Source: Abelmoschus esculentus
Lineage: Eukaryota > Streptophyta > Magnoliopsida > Malvales > Malvaceae
NCBI GenBank assembly: GCA_035048815.1
Contig: JAUCBN010000004.1
Span: forward strand, 11,932,001 to 11,996,000
DNA: 64,000 nt
Reading direction: 5' to 3'
Under the pieces are notes generated by a model. That model saw only the letters and a program-made list of their open reading frames with translations. It was not told the origin of the DNA and did no database searches. Of the stretch, positions 1-10,760 are shown one piece after another. The first letter of the stretch is position 1; each line of letters begins with the position of its first letter. The translations under genes and the position numbers were made by a program.

Positions 1-973
1 GATCTCATTCAATGCTGGAATTAAATTGATTTAATGATGTTTTTTTTGTCAATTAAATGATTAGATGAGCATTAAATTGATGACACATTAATTTAATCCC
101 GGAATAATGCAATCGGTGTTGTTTTAAGGTAGTTTTCGGTGGTTTTAGGGGCTGTTTTAGGTGTTTTAGTGTTGCTGGAGGTATAAGGATGGTTTAGGTG
201 AGTTTTTGGTTCATATTTGATGTGGATTAGATGTTAGAATCATTAGGTTTTGGACTGATGATGTTTCGGATACGTTTCGGCTAGATTTTCGGTCTTTTCA
301 GCTTAGTTTTCGATAGTTTTGTGGTGATCGGATGTGGCTGCTGGTTTGAGCATGTTGTGATGTGAATATGCTCTGTTTTTAATGTTGTAGAGGTAGTGCA
401 AGAAGGTGATTAGGTGGCTGGTGCATTGGCGTAACCATCGGATCATCGTCGAGGGCTCGTTTCGCTTGTCGGCGAGTGGTTTCGGTTAAAAAGCGAATAG
501 TTTTGGTTCGGTTCTGTTTTTGGGGACTATGAAATAGTGTGAAAACTTTTCATAGTTCAAGAGTAAGTGTTTTAAATAATGTTGATGCATTACCTCGAAT
601 TTTCGGCTATATCGGTAATGACATATGTGAGCAATGTTTTGATAAGATTTTGGAATAGTATACTCATGGTTTTGACATGATGCATGCATGTGTTATTTGC
701 TGGAAAATGCATGGATTATAACGACATTCATAGCTTATGAAAGCATGAAAAGGATTGGGATATGTTGAGGTTATTTGCCCTATGTTATTAAAGCCGTTGA
801 CCATTATTTATGGTTCACATGATGAACATTATATGAATGCATTATGAGCAGCAAGTTAACATGCATGATTTGAATTAATATTGGCTTAGTGACACTAACT
901 TTAGATTCGAATACGAATGACATGTCATTAGGATTGAGTGCACTATAAATATATTGAGATTGATGATGATGCC

Positions 974-1162
974 TACACGTAAACAAGGGTGACTTTGTGT
1001 CCGACCGTGCGTTGTAGTGCTTACCTATATGTAAACAAGGGTGACTTTGTGTCCGACCGTGCATATAGTTGACCCATACGTAAACAAGGGTGACTTTGTG
1101 TCCAACCGTGCGTAGTGGGGGAAACATGTATACAAGGGTGACTTTGTGTCCAACCGATGCAT
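974..1162 (+). repeat. LTR minisatellite, 4 units
   Basis: Four tandem units of about 45-52 bp share the core ACAAGGGTGACTTTGTGTCC followed by GACCGTGC or AACCGTGC and a variable spacer. The same array occurs in every Tekay LTR of the window with four or five units. Confidence 0.9.
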
Positions 1163-1965
1163 GTTGAGACCAAGAGTCTCCAAATATGGAAAAGATCTGT
1201 GTATTCGGTGAACTAAAAAGTTCACATTAAGTGTTCACTAGAAAGCCAATATGTATATATATGTAATGGTTGGAAATCCTATACATGATGCATGAAATGT
1301 TTTGGAACCCATACTTGTGATGCATGAGATGGTTTAAGGGTTTTAATAAACATGGTGTGGTTTTACTTATTTTAAATAAGGTTGAAGGATCCATACATGG
1401 CTATTAAATGTTTTGGAATTGATGCATTGATGATTTATTTAGAGCTACCTCACTAAGCATGTTGTGCTTAAGCTCTCTTCTCATCTTTGCAGAAAATTAA
1501 GGACACTTGGAGCGACATTTGGAGTAAGGGAATCAAGGAAGAAGAGCAAGAAAACTTTGGTATGATTTTGGCAAATAAAATGGGGCAAGGCAATGTGTAA
1601 TTTGAACCCCACATGAGAGTGTTTTTGGTTTAATTGATGTTTTGTAATATGACATTATAAGGTTTGGTTTTGAATGGTGAACTAAGAGTTTTACTTGGTA
1701 TGCTTAGAAAGTGTCCATGCATGATAAGTCTTGCCTTAAGCTTAAGCATGGAAAGCATGCACACTTGCACAAGCATAAACACATATTTCTAATTAAACAT
1801 TAGGAAGCATGCCTATAGAATTGTTATGGCTCTTGAGGTGATTTATGGTAGGATATATGTTGCTAATTGTACCTAGGAATGTTGCATATAGCCTTGGGTG
1901 ATTAATGTTTGTGTTTGGGTAGGATTAACTTAGCTTAAAAATTTCATTTTTGGTCTCGAACATAA

Positions 1966-2172
1966 GGGGTATCGAACCACCCTGTGGTGGTATCGATACC
2001 CTAAGGCAAAAATGGAGGGTGGCATCGAACCATGGTCCGATGCTGTTTGCCACTGTCCGCGGGTGTTTCGATACCACCCAAGGTGGTTCGAAACCACCTT
2101 GCTTTGAAAGGATTTAATTAAATCAAATAAAGCCATGGTTCGATACCAGGACCCATGGTATCGATACCATTG
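1966..2172 (+). repeat. Cluster of GGTATCGATACC-type palindromes
   Basis: The 12-bp palindrome GGTATCGATACC and degenerate forms (GGTTCGATACC, GGTATCGAACC, TTTCGATACCACC) recur about every 20-40 bp. Equivalent clusters occur at the same place in all Tekay LTRs here. Confidence 0.85.
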
Positions 2173-3116
2173 GCCTAAGAAGGACAAATTATGGTTTTTA
2201 ATCGTATGCTAGGCGGATCTGAACTCAGTAATCGAATATGGAAGGCTCGTGAGTATTTTATGAGTTGTAGGGACACCATGATGTATGTTTTAACTTGATT
2301 GCACAACAAATAATATTAAGTGGAACGAAGTGTCTAAGTGTTACTTGCTTGCAATTAAGTCTCTAATTATTAGAAAATGAAATCGATAATGATATGATGC
2401 ACCTATTGATCTAAATTTTATAGTAGGTACGTTAAGCATGCTTAATTGTATTATAGTGGATTGAATTTTCGGTTAAGGTTGAAATTAATCTATTTACGTT
2501 TTGGTCCCTAATTATGTATACACTTAATTGAATGACTGGTTGTGGCCGAATGTTTATAATCGAATTGTATAAACATGTTTCACGTAGGAATTTAATTATG
2601 CATCTAGAGGAAAAAAAAATATACGACGGCTTTTAGGGTTGTTTATCGAGTCGAACCCTTGTGGGTTCAGTTCGGTATTCCCCGTGTGACCCATTAGTGC
2701 CGGTTCCGTCTAGGCCGGGCTAAGGGGGTTACATAGGTACTATTTCATGAGAAGGGTAGTTCTTTTTAGTGGTGTTGTGCAGGTGAAGCAAAAAAATGGA
2801 AGTTGAGGCAATTTATCATGGCATTCGTAGAAGGATAGCGATGGGAAAATGCCATGGCAAAGCTAGAGAACTCCTGTGCTGAGCTAGACGACAAGGAGAT
2901 ATTTTGATAAGAGTGTCAGCTGGTGCTATCACAACCGGTCGGGACCACTACAGCCTGGCTACAGCCACCTCAGTAGGGGATCATAGCAAATATGGCCTGT
3001 AGGCGAGCCACCTCAGTACGGGACCACTATCACCTCTGTCAATCCTGGAGGAATGTCACGACAAAAAGAGGGCAGAAAAGGGTTTTTACCTATCTTTTAG
3101 GGTTTTTCACCCCTTC

Positions 3117-3126
3117 TTTATAAAGG
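3117..3126 (+). promoter_or_regulatory. TATA box of Athila-1 5' LTR
   Basis: TTTATAAAGG lies in the U3 part of the LTR; the same site is present at 62360-62369 and mutated (TTTGTAAAGG) near 51870. Tekay-1 is inserted only 12 bp downstream, separating this promoter from the Athila-1 genes. Confidence 0.6.
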
Positions 3127-3133
3127 GTGGTAA

Positions 3134-3138
3134 CCTAA
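3134..3138. repeat. TSD of Tekay-1, left copy (CCTAA)
   Basis: CCTAA directly precedes the TGTAACATCCC terminus of Tekay-1 and is repeated at 42311-42315 after the ...GGTTACA terminus. The uninterrupted Athila LTR at 62370-62385 has one CCTAA at this place. Confidence 0.93.
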
Positions 3139-4874
3139 TGTAACATCCCAGTTTTGGGTCTAGAAGTTAGAGTGCTAGTTGGGAAGTTCGATTCGGGTCG
3201 AATCGGATTCCTAAGGTTCGTTATTCCGGGAAAAATTAAATTAATAATATTTTAATCGGTCAAATGATAATTTTGTGAAATGGTCTAAAAATATTAAAAT
3301 GGTGTTTTAAAGTTAAAGAAATATTATTTGAACTTTAATTTGATTTTAATTAAGTTTAATTAAGTACTAGTGACTAAATTGTAATTTTGGAAAAAAATTG
3401 GGGATTTAATTAGTGATTTTCGAAAAGAATGATTTTAGTGACTAAATTAGAAGGTAAGCCATACTTAGAATCCTTAGAGGTCCATAAACCCAATTTATTT
3501 TTAATTAATGATTTATCCACAAAAATTGTTTTTTAAATAGTTTTATTAAAGATAATAATTTTATTTTCTCTCTTAACTACCTATTTTCTCATCTTTTCTC
3601 CCATATTTTCTCTCCATCTTCTTCTTTAGATTTCTTCAATTACTTGTTGATTTCTTCATCATTTTCAACAATATTTATTTCATTTTACTCATCTTTTCAT
3701 TCTCTACAAAACCTACTCATCAATTTTGTAAAATCAACATCCATTTTCAAGGAAATCAAGGGAGGATTTCTCATCTTTTTGGTGGAGCAAATCTCTAAGG
3801 TAATTTTCTGATTTCTAATCTTTTTCTAAGGTTTTTTATTGAAATTCCCAAGTAATGGCTTGCTAATCAATAATTGATATTTAATTTTGTGTTTTCAATT
3901 CAAGATCTATGGATTTTATGGAGGTTTTTGTGAAATCTTTTTAGATCTCAATTAATGCTGTAATTAGGTTGATTTAATTATGATATTATGTCAATTAAAT
4001 GAGTGATTGAGTCTCATAATGATTTAATATCAAATTAATCCCGGAATAATGTAATCGGTGGTGTTTTAAGGTGGTTTTCGGTTGTTTTAGTTGCTCTATT
4101 GTTGCTGGAGATATAAGGATGGTTTGGAAGTGTTTTTGGATTATAATTGAAGTGGATTGGATGTTAGATTCATTAAGTTTTGGGCTGATGATGTTTCGGA
4201 TGTGTTTCGGCTTAGTTTTCGGTCTTTTCGGCTAGATTTTCTATAGTTTTGTGGAGGTTTGATGTGGCTGATGTTTTGAGCAGTTGTGATATGAATATGC
4301 TCTGTTTTTAATGTTGTAGAGGTAGTGCAAGAAGGTGCATAAGTGGCTGGTGCGTTGGTGTTGCCGTCAGAACATCGGCGAGGGCTCGTTTCGCTTGTCG
4401 GTGAGTGATTTCGGATTAAAAGCGAATCGCATTGGTTCGGTTCTGTTTTAGGGACTATGGAATAGTGTAAAAACTTTCCATAGTTCAAGAGTAAGTGGTT
4501 TAAATGAAGTTGATGCATTACCTCAAGTTTCGGCTATTTTGGTAATGGCATATATGTGAACAATGTTGCAAAACAATTTTTGAAATAGCATATCTTTGAT
4601 TTTGAAATGATGGATGCATATGTTAATTGCTGAAAATGCATGGTATATATAAAGGCATTCATGGCTTATGTAAGCACGAAAAAGAATTGGAATATGATGA
4701 GGTTATTTGCCCTATGTTGATAAAGCCGTTGAGCATGATTTATGGTTCACATGATGAACATATTATGCATGCATTATGAGCAGCAAGTTAACATGCATGA
4801 TTGGAATTGATATTGGCTTAGTGACACTAACTTTAGATTCGAATACAAATGACATGTCATTAGGATTAAGTGCA
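3139..4874 (+). repeat. Tekay-1 5' LTR, segment 1
   Basis: It begins TGTAACATCCCAG and follows 38836-40600 of the 3' LTR. It contains a pyrimidine-rich leader (3560-3720) and an AAG/GTAATTT donor-like site near 3799. It is interrupted at 4874 by an Athila solo LTR and resumes at 32362. Confidence 0.92.
4195..4250 (+). repeat. TTTTCGG short repeats in Tekay LTR
   Basis: TTCGGCTTAGTTTTCGGTCT and variants are repeated in tandem. The same short array is seen near 265, 6130, 27820 and 39910 in the other Tekay LTRs. No function is evident. Confidence 0.6.
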
Positions 4875-5038
4875 TCATAACTCCGCAAAAAGGCTATATT
4901 TTAAGCCTTTTTACTTAAGTTATTTTGTCATCAAGCACATATAGGAGCATTTAGTTGCATTTAGGATCATAATATTGCATTTGGTGGTTGTTTGTGTTTT
5001 AGAATTTATAGTGAGGAAATAGGTGCTATTTTACGGGA

Positions 5039-5043
5039 AAGGT
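5039..5043. repeat. TSD of Tekay-B, left copy (AAGGT)
   Basis: AAGGT precedes TGTAACATCCC and is repeated at 30472-30476 after the TTACA terminus. The uninterrupted Athila LTR has one AAGGT at 62003-62007. Confidence 0.92.
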
Positions 5044-5442
5044 TGTAACATCCCAATTTTGAGGTTATTAGTTTAGGGTGTTAGTAGGGGAATTCGATTC
5101 GGGTCGAATCGGGTTCTTCGGTTTGTTATTCTGGGAAAATATAAAATAAAAATATTTTAATTAGAAAAGTAATAATTTTGGAACATAGTTTAAAAATATT
5201 AAAAAAAATGTTTTAAAATTAAGAGAATATAATTTGAACATTAAATTGATTTTTAATTGTGCCTAATTACACACTAGTGATCAAATTACAATTTTTGGAA
5301 ATATTTTGGGGACTAAATGTGTGATTTTCGAAAATTAGCATTTTTAGTGACTAAATTGGAAAACAAGCTATACTTAGAATCCTTAGAGGGCCATAAACCC
5401 AATTTAATTTTTATTAATGATTTATCCACCAAAATTGTTTTC

Positions 5443-5721
5443 TATAAATAGTTTTAAAAGATGATAATTCATTTCTTTTATTTTTCTTCCATTACTACTT
5501 ATTTTCTCTCATCTTTTTCTCTCATTTTCTCTCCATTTTCCTTCACCTAAATTCTTCAATTCCTTGCTGATTTTTCCAACTTTTTCAATAAAAATTACTT
5601 CATTTTAATCATCTCTTCATTCTTTACAAAGCCTAATCATCTATTTTACTAAATCATCAACAATTTGCAAGGAATCAAGAAGAGAGATTTTCATCTTTTT
5701 GGTGGATAGATCTCAAAAGGT
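5443..5721 (+). promoter_or_regulatory. Tekay-B LTR core promoter, CT-rich leader and candidate splice donor
   Basis: TATAAATA (5443-5450) is followed by a strongly pyrimidine-rich stretch (5468-5560) and ends at CAAAAG/GTAATTTAC (GT at 5720-5721), a plausible plant 5' splice site. The same order is present in the 3' LTR (27148-27413). Transcription start and splicing are inferred only from motif order. Confidence 0.45.
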
Positions 5722-6944
5722 AATTTACTGAATTTTCATTATTTTCTAAGGTTCTTTATTGAAATTCCCAAGTATTAGCTTGTTAATTGTCAATTGGAAC
5801 TTGATTTCATGTTTTTAATTCTAGATCTAGTGATTTTGTGCTTATTTTTGTGAAATTCTTTTAGATCTCATTCAATGCTGGAATTAGGTTGATTTAATTA
5901 TATTATTTTGTCAATTAAATGATTAGATAAGCATTGAATTGATGGCACAATAATTTAATCCCGGAATAATGAAATCGGTGTTGTTTTAAGGTAGTTTCCG
6001 GTTGTTTTAGGGGCTGTTTTAGGTGTTTTAATGTTGCTGGAGGTATAAGGATGATTTAGATGTGTTTTTGGTTCATAATTGATGTGGATTAGATGTTGGA
6101 TTCATTAGGTTTTGGGCTGATGTTGTTCGGATGCGTTTCGGCTTAGTTTTCGGTCTTTTCGGCTTAGTTTTCGATAGTTTTGGAGTGATCGGATGTGGCT
6201 GCTGGTTTGAGCATGTTGTGATGTGAGTGTGCTCTGTTTTTAATGTTGTATAGGTTGTGCAAGACGGTGCTTAGGTGGCTGGTGCATTGGCGCAATCATC
6301 GGATCATCGGCGAGGGCTCGTTTCGCTTGTCGGTGAGTGGTTTTCGGGTTTAAAGTGAATCGTTTTGATACGGTTCTGTTTTGGGGGCTATGGAATAGTG
6401 TGAAAACTTTCCATAGTTCAAGAGTAAGTGAATTAAATGTTTTGATGCATCTTTATGAGATTCGGTTATTTTCGGTAATGGCATTCATGTTGATAATTCA
6501 AAAGTATTTTTGAAAATGCATAAGTATGATTTTGGAAATGATGCATGCATGAGTTAATTTGCTGGAAATGCATGGTTTATAAAAGCATCCATGGCTTATG
6601 TAAGCATGAAAAATAATTGGAATATGATGTTGTTATTTGCCCTACAATTAATGGTGTTATTGGGCATGACTTTTAGTTCATTTGTTGAACGCATCATGGA
6701 TGCATTATGAGCTGAAAATGCATTGGAATAATATGTGGTTATTGCCCTATATTTGATAAAAGCCGTTGAGCATGAATTATGGTTCACATGATGAACATTA
6801 TATGAGTGCATTATGACCAGCAAGTTAACATGCATGATTGATATTGATATTGGCTTAGTGACACTAACTTTAGATTCGAATACAAATGACATGTCATTAG
6901 GATTGAGTGCACTATAAAAATAATGAGAATAATGATGATGCCTA

Positions 6945-7180
6945 CACGTAAACAAGGGTGACTTTGTGTCCAACCGTGCATTGTAGTGCTTGCCTATACG
7001 TAAACAAGGGTGACTTTGTGTCCGACCGTGCGTATAGTGCTACCTATATGTAAACAAGGGTGACTTTGTGTCCGACCGTGCATATAGTTGACCCATGCGT
7101 AAACAAGGGTGACTTTGTGTCCAACCGTGCGTAGTGGGGGAACATGTATACAAGGGTGACTTTGTGTCCAACCGATGCAT
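6945..7180 (+). repeat. LTR minisatellite, 5 units
   Basis: Same unit as at 974-1162, with one extra unit. The Tekay-B 3' LTR also has five. Confidence 0.9.
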
Positions 7181-7517
7181 GTTGAGACCGAGAGTCTCCA
7201 AATATGGAAAGGATCCGTGTATTCGGTGAACTAAAAAGTTCACACTAAGTGTTCACTAGAAAGCCAATATGTATACATGTGATATTTGGAATTCATTTAC
7301 ATTTGATACATGAGATGACTTGGAAATCCTATACATGATGCATGAAATGTTTTGGAACCCATACTTGTGATGCATGAGATGGTTTAAGGGTTTTAATAAA
7401 CATGGTGTGGTTTTACTTATTTTTAATAAGGTTGAAGGATGCATACATGGCTATTAAATGTTTTGGAATTGATGCATTGATGATTTATTTAGAGCTACCT
7501 CACTAAGCATGTTGTGC

Positions 7518-7521
7518 TTAA
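7518..7521. repeat. TSD of element C, left copy (TTAA)
   Basis: TTAA precedes TGTCACCGCC and recurs at 13448-13451 after GTGACA. It can be read as 5 bp with one mismatch (CTTAA/ATTAA). The uninterrupted sequence at 29209-29218 reads GTGCTTAAGC. Confidence 0.8.
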
Positions 7522-8118
7522 TGTCACCGCCCATCTCTTTTTCCCACAAGTCCAACCGAGGTTTTGGCCATCCTTGGGCCATTTTGTCGCAAGCAAGCAC
7601 CAAGGAAGGCACTAGAAGCATCTAGGACGGCCAAGCACAACCCACACTGTTCTAGAAAGGTCCGGGACGTTCTACCCAAGTCTAGATCCACCCGGGAGGA
7701 CCTAGAAGGCTCGGGAAGGTTCGAGGCTACTCCAGAAGACCCTGGAGTTCTCTAGAACATTTTGGAACCTTATAGATATGTACATATATGTAGAATACTC
7801 TAGAGACATGTTAGTGCTCTTAGATATTTTAGGAGGCAACTTTGTAACCGTTGGATCAAATCGATCCTAGCCGTCCATTCGGGAGGAGGGGCCTATAAAT
7901 AGGGCCACCCCCTTCATTTGCAACACACTTTTTGCATTTGAAAGCATTCTTGTAAAGCATTCTCAAAGCTCAATACAAAAGCTCTCTTTGTTTATCCTTT
8001 GCCTTCTCTTGTCTTTCTTAAGCCAAGCCATCAAGTAAATATAAGAAAGGCTTGCTAACAACGTTCGGGAAGTGTTAGCGCCACACGGATCAAGTGTTGT
8101 GAAGTTAAGTCCGTGACA
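7522..8118 (+). repeat. Element C 5' LTR
   Basis: 597 bp from TGTCACCGCC to GTCCGTGACA, nearly identical to 12851-13447. It contains a TATA box at 7894. Confidence 0.95.
7894..7902 (+). promoter_or_regulatory. TATA box of element C LTR
   Basis: TATAAATAG in a GC-rich setting, 225 bp before the end of the 5' LTR. The 3' LTR has it at 13223-13231. Confidence 0.75.
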
Positions 8119-8120
8119 GT

Positions 8121-8132
8121 TGGTATCAGAGC
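8121..8132 (+). other. Element C primer-binding site
   Basis: TGGTATCAGAGC, complementary to the 3' end of plant initiator Met tRNA, lies 2 bp after the 5' LTR. Confidence 0.93.
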
Positions 8133-8153
8133 GTGTTCGATCACATTCGGGAC

Positions 8154-8870
8154 ATGGCCAAGACCGGGAAGACTCATGTAGCTAGCTCAACCGAGGCCGA
8201 GATCACCCAAGAGCCACAACGGGGGTGCGAGGAGGAAGTTGATCCCGCATTGCCTAGGACACGAGCCAAATCGAGGGACGTCATCACTAGCTTGGAGTCA
8301 CGCTTGACTCATGTGGAGGAAAGCGTCGGGGGCATGGGTGCCCAAGTGGACGACCTTCACCAAAGAGTGGAAGGCCTTGAGGCGGAGGATGCCGAGATCC
8401 ACACGGCCATGAAGGCCATGATGCTCAAGCTAGAAGGGACCGTGCTCGGGGAGATAGGCAATGTCCAAGACCACCTCATGGAGGAGCTCTTAAAGGTAAG
8501 TGCTTCCCTCAACCAAGAGCTAGACAACCTTCGTGCTAAGGTCGAAGCCCTACAAGGTGATGTAACCTTGTGCAAACGTGCTATGGTCGTCGGGCCAAGC
8601 ACATCCTATGAAGTTAAGAGGGTCGAGGTGCCCAAGCCAAAGACCTTCTCCGGGACACGCAATGCTAAGGAAGTAGACAACTTCCTTTATGGCTTGGAAG
8701 AGTATCTTGGGGCCGTTGGCATTGTGGACGAGGCCTCAAAGATCAAAACCGCCACCTTGTATCTCACCGACACCGCCATGCTATGGTGGAGGAGAAGGCG
8801 CCTAGATGTGGAAAAAGGTACGTGCACCCTCTCCACTCTCGATGACTTTAAAAAGGAGCTTAAGAGGTAA
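8154..8870 (+). pseudogene. gag: Element C gag, N-terminal segment
   Basis: This is the start of the gag-pol polyprotein. I use the ATG at 8154 (MAKTGKTHVASS), 22 bp after the PBS; the frame is open a few codons further upstream without an ATG. The segment (238 residues) has a charged start, a long heptad-rich coiled-coil-like stretch (about residues 38-140) and the beginning of the retrotransposon gag domain (PKPKTFSG...AMLWWRRRR). A TAA stop at 8868-8870 interrupts it; the frame continues directly with FYPENAEDEARARL. A CAA glutamine codon changed by one C to T would explain it. Gag forms the virus-like particle. Confidence 0.9.
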
Positions 8871-10760
8871 TTCTATCCCGAAAATGCCGAGGATGAGGCA
8901 AGAGCCCGCTTGAGAAGGCTCAAGCAATCAGGGAGCATTCGAGACTATGTTAAAGAGTTCACCAACTTGGTGCTCGAGATCCCTGATCTCTCCGAGAAGG
9001 ACTCACTCTTCAACTTTATGGATGGGCTCCAACAATGGGCTAAAGCCGAGCTTCGACGTCGGGGAGTGCAAACCCTTGCCGATGCCATCGCTGTGGCCGA
9101 AAGCTTGATCGATTACTCTAGCCACAAGGAGTCCCACAAGCCGAAGGATAAGAAGAGTGGCCAAGCCAAAGGTGGGGGAGAGAAAAGCCAACGCAAAGAC
9201 AGTCATGATGATCACCCTCCGAAGCACAAAGACTCATCCTCGTGGAAGAGCAAAGATAAGGGTAAGTTCAAGGACAACCGAGGTCCAAAGAGGGCACCCT
9301 CCAACAAGTGCTTCATCTGTGATGGAGACCATTGGGTCCGAGAATGCCCACAAAGGCAAGCCCTTAACTCGCTCCTAGCCAAGCATCGAGATGGCCACGA
9401 CACCAACGAGGAGGATGAAGGTGTCCAGATGGGGTCCTTACAACTCCTCAATGTGCTTCAGTCCGCCCCTAAGACCGAAGCCAAAGGTTTGCTCTACGTG
9501 GACGTCACCATCAACGGGAAAGCATCAAAGGCCATGCTAGACACAGGTGCGTCTCACAACTTTGTGTCCCTAGATGAGGCCAAGAGGTTAGGTCTCAAGG
9601 CATCGGGAGGAGGAGGCTCCATCAAGGCAGTTAACTCTGCCGCCCGACCTATTCATGGTATCGCTCGAGGAGTCAAGACCAACGTGGGCTCATGGTCGGG
9701 TCACATAGATTTCTCAGTCATGCCCATGGACGACTTCAAGGTTGTACTAGGACTCGAGTTCCTCGATCGAGTCAAGGCGTTCCCTATTCCGTTTGCCAAT
9801 ACGATGTGCATCATCGATGAGAACCAAGCTTGTGTGGTGCCAACGACAAGGGCCACCAAGCAAGACACCAAGGTGCTCTCGGCACTTCAATTTAAGAAGG
9901 GCATCAAGCGGAACGAGGAAAGCTATCTCGCTATCCTTAGTGAGTACGATGACGAGGAGATCAAGCCCAATGATGACATACCAAGGGAGGTAGCCAAGGT
10001 GCTTGATGAGTTTAGGGACGTTGCACCACCGGAGCTACCCAAGCAACTACCACCAAGGAGGGAGGTAGACCATAAGATCGAATTGGAACCAGGCACAAAG
10101 CCACCAGCCATGAGTGCTTATCGCATGGCACCCCCTGAGTTGGAGGAACTTAGGAAGCAACTCAAGGGTCTGCTTGATTCAGGGTTCATCCGCCCATCTA
10201 AAGCACCGTTTGGGGCACCCGTCCTTTTCCAAAAGAAGAAGGACGGCTCGCTAAGGATGTGCATAGATTACCGAGCGCTCAACAAGGTAACCATCAAGAA
10301 CAAGTACCCCATTCCCTTGATCTCAGATCTGTTCGATCAGCTCGGTCATGCTCGTTACTTCACCAAGCTTCACCTTCGCTCGGGGTACTATCAAGTGCGC
10401 ATAGCGGAAGGTGATGAGCCCAAGACCACATGCATCACAAGGTACGGCTCTTATGAATTCTTAGTCATGCCCTTCGGTCTAACAAATGCCCCAGCCACAT
10501 TTTGCACCTTGATGAACAAGCTATTTCACCCATACCTTGATCGATTCGTGGTCGTCTACCTTGACGACATAGTGGTGTATAGCAATACCTTAGAGGAGCA
10601 TGTTGAACATCTAAGGGAAGTGCTCAAGGTTCTACGGGAGAACCAGCTATACATCAAGAAGGAAAAGTGCTCCTTCGCTAAGCCGGAGGTAAACTTCTTG
10701 GGGCACATGATCAAGGATGGGAAGCTCATGATGGAGGATGGCAAGGTGCGTGCCATCTAA
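8871..10760 (+). pseudogene. gag-pol: Element C gag C-terminus, protease and reverse transcriptase
   Basis: It is the same frame as 8154-8870. Domains in order: the rest of gag with a basic linker; a zinc knuckle CFICDGDHWVREC near 9310 with CX2CX3HX4C spacing; aspartic protease with MLDTGASHNFVS near 9535; and RT from about 10080, with MCIDYRALNKVTIKNKYP, LHLRSGYYQVRI and the catalytic YLDDIVVYS near 10555. RT copies element RNA into DNA in the particle; protease cleaves the polyprotein. The usual aspartate of the RT motif KLDLRSGY is histidine here (KLHLRSGY), which would hit a catalytic metal ligand. A TAA at 10758-10760 stops the frame after KVRAI. Confidence 0.93.

Larger units (their letters stand above)
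1..2733 (+). mobile_element. Tekay-type LTR (subfamily B), cut off by window start
   Basis: This is the 3' three quarters of a long Ty3/gypsy Tekay-type LTR. It can be followed almost throughout against the 3' LTR of Tekay-B (27557-30471) and ends with the same GGGGGTTACA terminus. It contains the minisatellite, the GGTATCGATACC palindromes and a TTTGCAG acceptor-like site at 1486-1492. About 180 bp are missing relative to Tekay-B, mainly near 720-790. The next base starts Athila LTR sequence, so the element was inserted in the Athila-1 5' LTR. It may be a solo LTR or the 3' LTR of a whole element lying upstream; the window cannot tell. Confidence 0.88.
2734..3138 (+). repeat. Athila-1 5' LTR, segment 1
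   Basis: It matches the Athila-2 LTRs (e.g. 61984-62385) from about 150 bp inside the LTR to just after the TATA region. Its left edge is the end of the Tekay LTR 1-2733 and its right edge is Tekay-1. The LTR continues at 42311. It carries three copies of the Athila palindrome (about 2813, 2849 and 3052). Confidence 0.88.
5044..7521 (+). repeat. Tekay-B 5' LTR, segment 1
   Basis: It aligns with 26749-29214. It has a 13-bp extra segment near 5513 flanked by CTCTCAT repeats that is absent from the 3' LTR. Element C interrupts it at 7521. Confidence 0.93.

Noticed and set aside
974..1162. CRISPR-like array
   Set aside because: Unit length and diverged, non-unique spacers are those of an LTR minisatellite in plant DNA; no cas genes.
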